36,327 nt of DNA, from positions 1-36,327 of the forward strand of contig NZ_JAAVJD010000031.1 of the NCBI RefSeq assembly GCF_012033735.1. The letters run 5' to 3'. A model generated the notes under the pieces. It did not search any database, was not told the DNA's origin, and was given only the letters and a program-made list of their open reading frames with translations. The position numbers and the translations under genes were made by a program. The stretch comes from Streptomyces lonarensis. Its GTDB lineage: Bacteria; Actinomycetota; Actinomycetes; Streptomycetales; Streptomycetaceae. Positions 16,406-22,900 of the stretch are shown piece by piece (position 1 is the first letter of the stretch; every line of letters starts with the position of its first letter).

Positions 16406-17770
16406 ATGACGGGTCCGTGGCCCACCCGTGCCTCCTCCCCCGACTCCCCGGCCCCCGCCCGGGTCCGCCGCCGCCCGGCGCTGCGCCGGCCACGACTCGT
16501 GGTCGCCGCGCTGGCGCTGAGCCTCGGGGCCTCCCTGCTGGCGTCCGGCGCGACCGCCACCGCGCTGCCCGACGCGGCCGCCCCCTCCGTCGCCGCCGCG
16601 GCGCCGGCCGCCGAGCCGCCCACCACGCAGAACGTCGTCTTCTTCGACGACTTCAACGGCCCCGCCGGCGCCGGCGTCGACGGCAGCAAGTGGACCCACG
16701 AGGTCGGCGACAACTGGGGCAACAACCGCGAGTCGCAGTACTACACGCCGGGCACCCGCAACGCCGCGCTCGACGGCAACGGCAACCTCGCCATCACCGC
16801 CCGCAAGGAGAACCCGAACAACTACCAGTGCTGGTACGGGCGGTGCGAGTACACCTCCGCGCGACTCAACACCGCCGGCAAGTTCAACGCCCAGTACGGC
16901 CGCGTCGAGGCGCGGATCAAGGTCCCCCACGGCCAGGGGGTGTGGCCGGCGTTCTGGATGCTCGGCGCCGACTACGCCAACGTCGGCTGGCCGCAGACCG
17001 GTGAGATCGACATCATGGAGAACGTCGGCTTCGAGCCCGGCAGAGTCCACGGGACGCTGCACGGCCCCGGCTACTCGGCGGGCGGCGGTATCGGCGCCTC
17101 CTACACCCTGCCCGGCGGGCAGCGCTTCGCCGACAACTTCCACGTCTTCGCGGTGGACTGGTCGCCCAACCGCATCTCGTGGTCGGTCAACGGCACCGTG
17201 TACCAGACCCGCACCCCCGCCGACCTCGGCGGACGCCAGTGGGTCTTCAACAAGCCGTTCTTCCTGATCCTCAACTTCGCCGTGGGCGGCGAGTGGCCCG
17301 GCTACCCCGACTCCTCCACGCAGTTCCCGCAGCAGATGCTCGTCGACTACGTGCGCGTCACCGAGGGGCAGAAGCCCCCGCCCACCGGCCGCACCGGCAC
17401 CATCACCGGGCTCGCCGGGAAGTGCGTGGACGTCGCCAACGCCAACAGCGCCAACGGCACCCCCATCCAGCTCCACGACTGCAACGGCAACGCCGCCCAG
17501 CAGTGGACCATCCCCGGCGACGGCACCATCCGGGCCTACGGCAAGTGCCTCGACGTGGACGGCCCCTCCACCGCCGACGGTGCCGCCGTCCACCTCTGGG
17601 ACTGCCACGGCGGCGCCAGCCAGCAGTGGGCGATCAGCGGGGCGCGCGACATCGTGAACATCCCGGCGAACAAGTGCCTCGACGTCCGCGAGCACAACAC
17701 CAACAACGGCACCCGGCTCCAGATCTGGACCTGCTCCGGCAACCCCAACCAGAAGTGGAACACCCCCTGA
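16406..17770 (+). CDS. Secreted GH16 endo-beta-1,3-glucanase with C-terminal ricin-type (CBM13) lectin domain
   Basis: A 454-aa secreted enzyme. Signal peptide about 1-52 (R-V-R-R-R-P-A-L-R-R-P-R-L then V-V-A-A-L-A-L-S-L-G-A-S-L-L-A). GH16 catalytic domain about 72-322, with E200-I-D202-I-M-E205. A short P-P-P-T linker leads to a beta-trefoil CBM13/ricin-B module (about 328-454). Its three repeats are visible by recurring G-K-C-x-D-V and Q-x-W (G-K-C-V-D-V, G-K-C-L-D-V, N-K-C-L-D-V; Q-Q-W, Q-Q-W, Q-K-W). The lectin presumably holds the enzyme on polysaccharide. ATG 16406 has GAGAGGA upstream. Paralogue of the GH16 gene at 13440. Confidence 0.94.
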   Translation: MTGPWPTRASSPDSPAPARVRRRPALRRPRLVVAALALSLGASLLASGATATALPDAAAPSVAAAAPAAEPPTTQNVVFFDDFNGPAGAGVDGSKWTHEVGDNWGNNRESQYYTPGTRNAALDGNGNLAITARKENPNNYQCWYGRCEYTSARLNTAGKFNAQYGRVEARIKVPHGQGVWPAFWMLGADYANVGWPQTGEIDIMENVGFEPGRVHGTLHGPGYSAGGGIGASYTLPGGQRFADNFHVFAVDWSPNRISWSVNGTVYQTRTPADLGGRQWVFNKPFFLILNFAVGGEWPGYPDSSTQFPQQMLVDYVRVTEGQKPPPTGRTGTITGLAGKCVDVANANSANGTPIQLHDCNGNAAQQWTIPGDGTIRAYGKCLDVDGPSTADGAAVHLWDCHGGASQQWAISGARDIVNIPANKCLDVREHNTNNGTRLQIWTCSGNPNQKWNTP

Positions 17771-17801
17771 CCGGGCTCTGACCACCTGACCCGCCACTCC
17801 T

Positions 17802-17846
17802 GCCGGCGCGGTGCCCGCCCACCCGAGGGCCGGGCACCGCGCCGGC
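17802..17846. terminator. Terminator after GH16-CBM13 gene
   Basis: A 16-bp perfect stem, GCCGGCGCGGTGCCCG (17802-17817) with its complement (17831-17846), and a 13-nt loop. Confidence 0.85.
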
Positions 17847-17883
17847 CCTCGGCGGACGCCCGCAGCACGAGAGCACGACAAGA

Positions 17884-17911
17884 GCCCCTCCCGGGACTCC
17901 GGGGAGGGGAT
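17884..17911 (-). terminator. Original tRNA-Arg terminator, now beyond the distal att site
   Basis: CCCCTCCCGG pairs with CCGGGGAGGGG with one bulge. It occupies the same position relative to the tRNA 3' end as the hairpin at 21530-21566 next to the intact tRNA-Arg. I infer that this was the chromosomal terminator before the island inserted. Confidence 0.6.
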
Positions 17912-17915
17912 TCAC

Positions 17916-17957
17916 TGTGCGCTCGGCAGGATTCGAACCTGCAACCTTCTGATCCGT
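17916..17957 (-). repeat. Distal attachment site (tRNA-Arg 3' fragment, 42-bp direct repeat)
   Basis: This is identical over 42 bp to 21571-21612, which is the 3' half of the intact tRNA-Arg (T-arm, acceptor strand and part of the anticodon stem). Similarity ends abruptly on both sides. The tRNA 5' half is absent, so it is not a functional tRNA. This is the classical scar of integration into a tRNA 3' end. Confidence 0.9.
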
Positions 17958-17965
17958 GGACCATG

Positions 17966-17990
17966 ATCCCCAGGTCTCTGACCTGGGGAT
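17966..17990. repeat. Inverted repeat adjoining the distal att site
   Basis: ATCCCCAGGTC-TCT-GACCTGGGGAT forms an 11-bp perfect stem starting 9 bp inside the island. It could be a terminator or a recombination-protein binding site. Confidence 0.55.
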
Positions 17991-18033
17991 TCATGCTCTC
18001 TTCCTTCGCAGCTCACCGGATGGTCAGCGATAG

Positions 18034-18100
18034 CTACGACGCACTACGACCAAAGTACTCCGCCCGCGCGTTCTCCCATTTTTCTCCCACCCATCTCCCG
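18034..18100. promoter_or_regulatory. Candidate integrase arm-type binding repeats
   Basis: CTACGAC occurs at 18034 and 18044 (10-bp spacing). TCTCCCA, TCTCCCA and TCTCCCG occur at 18072, 18083 and 18094 (exact 11-bp spacing, one helical turn). Short helically phased direct repeats beside an att core are typical of tyrosine-integrase arm sites and accessory sites. The assignment is inferred from position and phasing. Confidence 0.45.
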
Positions 18101-18145
18101 TGCTCACCGGGCGGGCTGTGCGGCTCTCGCCGCAACCGACGGGGT

Positions 18146-18514
18146 TCAGATACGGTTGAGGCCAGGCCACTGCGGGGGTTCGCTGGCCCCGCGGTGCAGG
18201 GCAGTGGTGGCTGTGGCCTCCATGGCTGCGTCCCCGGTGACGTACACGGCGGTGACGGTTCCGGCGCCTTCGGAGGATGCGGAGGAGTCGCCGTCCAGGT
18301 TGTGCATACACGAGTTCACCCGGGCTGCGAAGCGCTGTACGGCGCTGCCGACCGCGCCCGCGCTGCTGCTGCCGTACGTGAGGCCGCCACTGGATGTGGC
18401 CGCGGTACTCAGGTCACCGGCCAGGTCCGAGGTGGCGCTGGCGATTTCCGGCCGCTGGCCGTCAAACTGTCGGAGCACCGCCCGCACATGCGACGGAACA
18501 ATGTCCCAGTCCAC
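18146..18514 (-). CDS. DUF6507-like small helical protein (WXG100-like size)
   Basis: A 122-aa protein beginning V/M-D-W-D-I-V-P-S-H-V-R-A-V-L, the W-D-I start typical of DUF6507. It is followed by an Ala/Ser/Thr-rich helical body (S-S-A-G-A-V-G-S-A-V-Q-R-F) and a Gly/Ala segment. There is no signal peptide or membrane helix. In size and composition it resembles ESX/type VII-associated small helical proteins, so a role as chaperone or co-secreted partner is possible but unproven. GTG 18514 is chosen for the family start; TTG 18607 would extend it by 31 unconvincing residues. Divergent from the disrupted gene at 18670. Confidence 0.65.
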   Translation of the reverse strand: MDWDIVPSHVRAVLRQFDGQRPEIASATSDLAGDLSTAATSSGGLTYGSSSAGAVGSAVQRFAARVNSCMHNLDGDSSASSEGAGTVTAVYVTGDAAMEATATTALHRGASEPPQWPGLNRI

Positions 18515-18772
18515 CAGCCTGCCCCCGCTCAACGTAGTTGTTGGCCGACCGGGTTGATGGTACGGAACCGCCACTGCGGACACAACTGGTACCGTCCATA
18601 TACGCAAGGTGAGCTTGCATGGGGGCGAGCTGGACGCAGCACGCTACCGGCGAGGAGTTGGGGGAGCCAATGTCCATCGTCAGTCCGGCCGAGATCCCAT
18701 GGTTTGCTGGAAACCTCGCAGAGCTGGAGCGAACTGTCACCGCTCTCAGACGTGATGGCCGGACGATCTCCG

Positions 18773-18775
18773 ACT
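18773..18775. repeat. Left target-site duplication (ACT) of the IS
   Basis: ACT immediately precedes the left inverted repeat and is repeated at 19648-19650 after the right one. Confidence 0.65.
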
Positions 18776-19647
18776 GAGCTTCTTCGAGTTGGCCACTGAT
18801 CGGGTGATGGCCGTGAAGCGCAACGAGCGAGGCCCCCAGGCGGTTGATCGAGATGTCTGACGTCTCAACAACACTGCTCGGGGGCCTCGTTGGTCATCCA
18901 TCCTGCCGCACTCGACCTGCCGCACGCACTCATCGAGTGGGTCACCATGCTGATCGTCACCCGTGAGGGTGACCGCCGCTGCAAGCTCCGCCCGTCCCAG
19001 CGCGCGATGGTGGCACTGGTGTACCTGCGCGAGCACACCACTCTGGCGAAGATCGCCGCCGGTTTCGGGATCAGCGAGTCCACCGCCCACGCCTACACCA
19101 ACGCGATCGTCGACCTGCTCGCCGCACGTGCACCGGGCCTGCTGAAGACGCTGCGCGAGCATGATCCCGACTTCGTCCTCCTCGACGGGACCCTCGCCGA
19201 GTGCGACCGGGTCGGCGACGGCCGGGCCGACTACTCCCACAAACACCGGCGCCACGGCGTGAACGTGCAGGTCGTCACCGATCCCGACGGTCAGCTGCTG
19301 TGGCTCTCGCCCGCCCTGCCGGGCCGCACCCACGACCTGACCGCCGCCCGCACCCACCGGATCATCCGCATCTGCGAGCGCCAAGGCGTTCCCATCCTGG
19401 CCGACCTTGCCTACCAGGGCGCCGGCCCCTGGCTGACCACCGGCATCAAACGCAGACCCCTGCAGGAACTCACCCCCACCGAAAAGACCCGCAACCGTGC
19501 CCTGGCCGCCACACGGGCACCCGTCGAACGCGGCGTCGCAAGACTGAAGTCCTGGCGGATCTTCCGCAGGGCCCGATGCAGCCCCAACCGCATGACGTCA
19601 ATCGCCAAAGCCATCCTCACCCTGGAGCGGCAACGCTGAAGAAGCTC
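18776..19647. mobile_element. IS5-family-like insertion sequence (872 bp)
   Basis: It is bounded by imperfect terminal inverted repeats beginning GAGCTTCTTC (left end 18776-18794; right end 19629-19647 read on the minus strand), flanked by ACT duplications, and contains one full transposase gene. The intact repeats, duplication and gene suggest a fairly recent and possibly active insertion. Confidence 0.85.
18890..19639 (+). CDS. IS5-family-like transposase (HTH_Tnp_4 + DDE_Tnp_4)
   Basis: A 249-aa transposase. Its N-terminal helix-turn-helix (about 40-75: [18 protein letters not shown]) is followed by an RNase H-like DDE domain. The acidic residues are visible in V-L-L-D-G-T-L, D-L-A-Y-Q-G-A and V-E-R-G-V-A-R-L-K. 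Its length is normal for single-ORF members. The start appears to be TTG 18890 (CGGGGG upstream); an in-frame stop at 18845 prevents a longer form. The stop codon lies inside the right inverted repeat. Confidence 0.9.
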   Translation: MVIHPAALDLPHALIEWVTMLIVTREGDRRCKLRPSQRAMVALVYLREHTTLAKIAAGFGISESTAHAYTNAIVDLLAARAPGLLKTLREHDPDFVLLDGTLAECDRVGDGRADYSHKHRRHGVNVQVVTDPDGQLLWLSPALPGRTHDLTAARTHRIIRICERQGVPILADLAYQGAGPWLTTGIKRRPLQELTPTEKTRNRALAATRAPVERGVARLKSWRIFRRARCSPNRMTSIAKAILTLERQR

Positions 19648-20029
19648 ACTGCGGAACGCGCCTCCACTCCACCTTCCAAGGCATCGCCCAGGGCTACACG
19701 CCGCGGAGTCCGAAGACCTGCTGGCAACGACCGTCCCGCTACAGCAGACCGGGGCCCGGGTCAAGGACGCTGTCACCCAGGTAGCAACAGTGCTGGACCG
19801 CTATGTTCTCGAAGCGCGCATCATCGGGGACCGCCTTGCTGACCTGCGCGAACGCGCCCGTCAGCTTTCGAGCGGCAGCTGGGAGGCCGACGACCCGAGA
19901 ACGATGGAGGAGAGCGAGCGCATCCGCGCGGAGGTCCGCGACGTCGTGACCGCCTTCGGGCGGCTCGAAGAGGAAACGGTACGGCAGATCGACGGCGTGC
20001 TGGACGAGGAGTGACCCAGGGTAGGAGTG

Positions 20030-20746
20030 ATGAGGGCCGGCTACGGCGACCACGGCTATGGCACTGGCGAGGACTCACCGCCGAACACCGAGGAGAACGC
20101 CGGCGACGGAGCGCAGTACGACTACATCCCCTGGCCCGAGGAAGGGGCTTTCCTGGCCCGGCACAAGAACACCATCGAACTCGCTGCGGCAGAATCCGGA
20201 ATCGACCCCGCCACCCTTGTCGCCCTTCTGATCAAGGAGGGAGGCGGCCGGGCCGAATTCACGGGACTGCCATTCCTGTCCGGAGCGCTCCGCTCCCTGG
20301 AGGGCTTGGGGACGATCTTCGGAAGAAACCAGACGGTGGGCATCGGGCAGATGCGCCCCGATGTAGCCCAGCGGCTCTTCCGGGACCACTACGGACACGA
20401 GATATCGACGTCCGACGCACGAAGGGTGCTGGCCTGGGACGACACGTGGGGAATCCGGCTGGCGGCGGCGGAACTCAGGTACATCAAGGAGGAGCTGGGA
20501 GTCACCGACCGAGAGGCGTACGTCATATACGCAGCTGGAGCTCAAACTGAGGCCACCCGCCTGTGGCTCAGTGGCGCACCAAGGGAACGGGCACCGCTGG
20601 TGTACGAGCGCGCGGACGGCTCCGAGAAGCACCACCAGTGGGCCGAGGAGTACTGGGAGAGAGCCGGCCAGGAGGACGGACGGGACCGGGAGCAGCGCAG
20701 GCGGCAGGAAGAACGAGAGCTTCACGAAGGCGACATGCAACGGTGA
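20030..20746 (+). CDS. Lytic transglycosylase/lysozyme-like protein without signal peptide (candidate secreted effector)
   Basis: A 238-aa protein. Residues 50-185 follow the SLT/lysozyme pattern: G-I-D-P-A-T-L-V-A-L-L-I-K-E70-G (catalytic Glu position), V-G-I-G-Q-M-R-P-D-V-A (counterpart of G-L-M-Q-x-x-P-x-T-A), W-G-I-R-L-A-A-A-E-L-R-Y-I, and I-Y-A-A-G (counterpart of the Y-N-A-G motif). The N-terminal 45 residues are polar and Gly/Asp-rich; no signal peptide or transmembrane helix is present, so export would need a leaderless route such as a type VII-like system. The C-terminus is a charged Glu/Arg helix. ATG 20030 (AGGG 8 nt upstream) was chosen; GTG 20027 is an alternative. It overlaps the next gene by 4 bp. 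Confidence 0.75.
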   Translation: MRAGYGDHGYGTGEDSPPNTEENAGDGAQYDYIPWPEEGAFLARHKNTIELAAAESGIDPATLVALLIKEGGGRAEFTGLPFLSGALRSLEGLGTIFGRNQTVGIGQMRPDVAQRLFRDHYGHEISTSDARRVLAWDDTWGIRLAAAELRYIKEELGVTDREAYVIYAAGAQTEATRLWLSGAPRERAPLVYERADGSEKHHQWAEEYWERAGQEDGRDREQRRRQEERELHEGDMQR

Positions 20747-21258
20747 CGAGAAGCAGCAGTACACATGACCTGCCTTCCGATCGGCCTCCTCGCCAGGCCC
20801 GGCGGCGGGTCCCCGGGCTACTTCTGGTCGTCGGCCTCGCCATACTGGCGGTCGCAGTCGTGGCAGTCACCTTGGCGGCCTCGGCGCTCAGCACGACCAA
20901 GAACGTCTCCAGCGCAGCCCGTGCCGAAGTGATCGGCGAGGCGCACCTCCTCGATGAGGTCGTTACCACCAGCCCTACCGGTGACAATCCATACGAGATC
21001 CGCTATCTGGTGCTGGATCTCTCCCCTTCCGAGCAACGTCGCCACCTCGAAGCCAAGGGCTGGGAGACGTTCGACATTCCCGACACCTCGACCGGATTCG
21101 GTGGCAGCACCGAGCGCCACAACGCCACCGCCTACGTCCAGCCCCTCCCCGACTTCCTCGACGCACACCGTGGCAGCCACACCGCCGAGCTGAACCGCTT
21201 CGATGACCTCCCCGCCCCTGACAACCTCATCGCCATCACCCTCCAGCCCTTGCGGTGA
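20743..21258 (+). CDS. Membrane-anchored extracytoplasmic protein (candidate immunity partner)
   Basis: GTG 20743 overlaps the upstream stop (GTGA), so the two products are coupled. The 171-aa protein has an Arg/Pro-rich cytoplasmic start, one transmembrane helix at about 26-48 (V-P-G-L-L-L-V-V-G-L-A-I-L-A-V-A-V-V-A-V) and about 120 residues outside the membrane with no family I recognise (L-V-L-D-L-S-P-S-E-Q-R-R-H-L-E-A-K-G-W-E-T-F-D). Its topology faces the compartment where the neighbouring hydrolase-like protein would act, which fits an immunity protein; that is inference from position and topology only. Confidence 0.7.
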   Translation: MTRSSSTHDLPSDRPPRQARRRVPGLLLVVGLAILAVAVVAVTLAASALSTTKNVSSAARAEVIGEAHLLDEVVTTSPTGDNPYEIRYLVLDLSPSEQRRHLEAKGWETFDIPDTSTGFGGSTERHNATAYVQPLPDFLDAHRGSHTAELNRFDDLPAPDNLIAITLQPLR

Positions 21259-21529
21259 CCATGCGGCTCCTGCACGCTCTACCTGAGTCAGCGAGGGCGC
21301 AGCCCTTGGGGCAGACAGCGGCGCGACGATCCTCGTGGCCTTGGACATGGACGACCTGTTCACCCTCCTGCTGGCATCCCACGCGTCACGTGATGTCGGT
21401 GTGAGCACTGCCGCGGTGCTGGCCGTCAGGGGACGACGACGGCCTGATGCCCTCGGAGTGGATGAGGATGAGGCGGGCCCGGACGGGACGGCACCCGCCT
21501 AGCCAGCACGTTGATGTCAGCTGGTGATG
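21259..21529. other. Right end of island, possible degraded ORF
   Basis: A 51-codon frame at 21347-21502 (M-D-D-L-F-T-L-L-L-A-S-H-A-S-R-D) lacks a ribosome site and resembles nothing I know. I see no integrase remnant. A TCACGTGA octamer at 21386-21393 is not a convincing parS. Confidence 0.4.
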
Positions 21530-21566
21530 TCAAAGGCCCCTCACGGAGTCCGTGAGGGGCCTTTGA
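21530..21566. terminator. Terminator of intact tRNA-Arg (island-borne)
   Basis: TCAAAGGCCCCTCACGGA is followed after one base by its exact 18-nt complement. It lies 6 bp beyond the tRNA 3' end on the minus strand, inside the island. Confidence 0.85.
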
Positions 21567-21570
21567 CCTG

Positions 21571-21612
21571 TGTGCGCTCGGCAGGATTCGAACCTGCAAC
21601 CTTCTGATCCGT
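21571..21612 (-). repeat. Proximal attachment site inside tRNA-Arg (42-bp direct repeat)
   Basis: Identical to 17916-17957. It makes up the 3' half of the functional tRNA, which the island restored on insertion. Confidence 0.9.
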
Positions 21613-21645
21613 AGTCAGATGCTCTATCCGTTAAGCTACGAGCGC
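21573..21645 (-). tRNA. tRNA-Arg(ACG)
   Basis: A 73-nt tRNA on the minus strand. Acceptor GCGCTCG/CGAGCGC, anticodon stem TCTGA/TCAGA with loop CTACGGA (anticodon ACG), T-arm with GGTTCGAATCC, discriminator A. It is the integration target of the island and the substrate of TadA, encoded at 8621. Confidence 0.97.
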
Positions 21646-21903
21646 CTCGGCCCGGCGGGTTTCCCCTGGACCGCGTTGCGTGGACAACATTACAGCACCT
21701 CGGCCTCAGGGTGAAATCGATAGCCCGTACCCATCCTGAGCTGCGGAAACGTCCTCGGGCGGGCGTGTCGGCGGTGGTGTCCCGCCGCCCGGGGAGCACG
21801 GTCGGCGGGGTGCCGGCGGCAGTGAGCGGCGAAGGGCTCCGGGCAGCGGCGCGGCAGTGCGAGTGCGGCGGGGCGGACGGCGGACGGCGGACGCGCGGAA
21901 CGA

Positions 21904-21935
21904 CGAGACCCCCGGCCGCAGGGCCGGGGGTCTCG
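21904..21935 (-). terminator. Terminator of tRNA-Ser(GCT)
   Basis: CGAGACCCCCGGCC is perfectly complementary (14 bp) to 21922-21935 with a GCAG loop, 9 bp beyond the tRNA 3' end. Confidence 0.85.
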
Positions 21936-21944
21936 GTGAAGCTG

Positions 21945-22034
21945 CGGAGGCTCCGGGATTTGAACCCGGGATGGGGGGTTACCCCAAACCGCATTAGCAG
22001 TGCGGCGCCATAGACCAGACTAGGCGAAGCCTCC
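21945..22034 (-). tRNA. tRNA-Ser(GCT)
   Basis: A 90-nt class II tRNA on the minus strand. Acceptor GGAGGCT/AGCCTCC, anticodon stem CCGCA/TGCGG with loop CTGCTAA (anticodon GCT), long variable arm (GGGGTAACCCC), T-arm GGTTCAAATCC. Confidence 0.96.
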
Positions 22035-22358
22035 ACGCACCCCGCGCGTGCGAAGGGTGCGTGCCAAATCATGCCACAGCCCGGGCGAGCGCTGCGAATC
22101 GACCCCGTTCCGTGACCGGGGAGCGGCGGACGACCGGCACCCCGGGCAGTCCCGGAGGCTGGCCGGCCCTGCGTCGCAGCCCCCTTTCAACAACCCGTGG
22201 GCATCGCGCCGGGCAACGGTCGCGGCGGAGCGCACCCGTCCCGGCCTGCGAGGCAACCGCCGGAGCGCGGCAGGCGGCGCACGGACCGGGCACACGTACG
22301 GCCGTGCCCCGCGCAACGCGAAGCCCGCGGCCGCGTTAGGCAGGGAAGGCACGCGCTC
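22035..22358. other. Intergenic region upstream of the protease inhibitor
   Basis: I see no gene and no clear promoter in this stretch. The frames open on both strands lack recognisable sequence. GGGAAGG at 22343-22349 is the ribosome site of the next gene. Confidence 0.5.
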
Positions 22359-22796
22359 TTGCGCCGCCCGAACCCGACAGGCTGGAGCACTCGCATCATG
22401 TCGTACACCGCACTCGCCGCCGCCCTCGCCGCCGCTGCCGCCTTCGCCGGCACCGCGACGGGCGCCCCCGCACAGCAGGACGCGGAGACCCGACTGGTCA
22501 TCTCCGTCTCCGAGAACGGCGACCACTCGGACGCCCGGGAGACCACCCTCACCTGCAACCCCGCCGGCGGCGAGCACTCCGCCCCGCAGGCCGCGTGCGA
22601 CGAGCTGGAGGCCGCGGGCTCGACCGTCCTCTCCCCGGTCTCGCGAACCTCGGTCTGCACCCAGATGTACGGCGGGCCGGAGACCGCGCGCGTCACGGGC
22701 GTCTGGGCCGGGCAGCCGGTCGACGCCGAGTTCAGCCGCACCAACGGCTGCGAGATGCACCGCTGGGACCAGCTGGGCACCGTGCTCGGCGGCTGA
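22359..22796 (+). CDS. Secreted subtilisin inhibitor (SSI family)
   Basis: A 145-aa precursor from TTG 22359, the length usual for SSI precursors. GGGAAGG lies 9 nt upstream and the extra residues supply the Arg-Arg n-region of the signal peptide. From ATG 22398 (132 aa) the signal would have no positive charge. Numbered from that ATG, the mature part has four cysteines (C53, C67, C87, C118), matching the two SSI disulfides, and the T-G-V-W-x-G core. The reactive loop reads C87-T-Q-M-Y-G-G-P; aligned with C-P-M-V-Y-D-P of SSI, the P1 residue is Gln89, whereas Met, Lys or Arg are usual. Specificity may be altered. It should inhibit extracellular serine proteases. Confidence 0.88.
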   Translation: MRRPNPTGWSTRIMSYTALAAALAAAAAFAGTATGAPAQQDAETRLVISVSENGDHSDARETTLTCNPAGGEHSAPQAACDELEAAGSTVLSPVSRTSVCTQMYGGPETARVTGVWAGQPVDAEFSRTNGCEMHRWDQLGTVLGG

Positions 22797-22869
22797 GGCC
22801 CGCACCTTCTCTCCCCTCCTTGCGCCGGACGTGCGGCGCACCCACCGTGCCGTGCCCGTCGGACCGGTG

Positions 22870-22900
22870 GCCGGCCGCCCTCGGCCCGGGGGCGGCCGGC
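22870..22900 (+). terminator. Terminator after SSI gene
   Basis: GCCGGCCGCCC pairs with GGGCGGCCGGC (11 bp) around a 9-nt loop, 74 nt past the stop codon. Confidence 0.7.

Larger units (their letters stand above)
18670..20014 (+). pseudogene. Helical T7SS-substrate-like protein gene, interrupted by an IS and a frameshift
   Basis: ATG 18670 (GGGGGAG upstream) opens M-S-I-V-S-P-A-E-I-P-W-F and runs 35 codons to the IS junction. Removing the IS (18776-19647) and one ACT duplicate restores the frame as S-D-C-G-T-R-L-H-S-T-F-Q-G-I-A-Q-G-Y-T. One base is then missing near 19698, after which the other frame continues A-A-E-S-E-D-L-L-A-T-T-V-P-L-Q-Q and ends at 20014. The rebuilt protein would be about 156 aa, alpha-helical and without signal peptide. 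The H-S-x-F-Q-G...Y...E-x-L-x-A-T-T pattern is, from memory, the N-terminal domain of many Streptomyces WXG-like toxin proteins. Confidence 0.75.
17916..21645. mobile_element. tRNA-Arg-integrated genomic island remnant (about 3.7 kb)
   Basis: The region between the 42-bp repeats differs from its flanks: it is lower in GC, its genes are unrelated to the conserved neighbourhood, and it contains an IS insertion. It encodes a DUF6507-like protein, a disrupted helical protein, a lytic-transglycosylase-like protein and a membrane protein. No integrase, excisionase, replication or transfer gene remains, so it is a deletion remnant or a non-autonomous element needing a helper integrase. Arm-type-like repeats near the distal att copy are retained. 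Confidence 0.8.

Noticed and set aside
17916-17957. Second tRNA gene
   Set aside because: Only the 3' half of tRNA-Arg is present; the D-arm and 5' acceptor strand are missing.
17536-17994. Open frame on the minus strand across the distal att site
   Set aside because: Its start is translated tRNA-Arg 3' sequence and the rest is antisense to GH16-CBM13.
21386-21393. TCACGTGA as a third parS site
   Set aside because: Only 9 of 14 parS positions match; the octamer core alone is not enough.
21347-21502. 51-codon ORF at the right end of the island
   Set aside because: No ribosome site, no recognisable family; kept only as a note in the intergenic entry.
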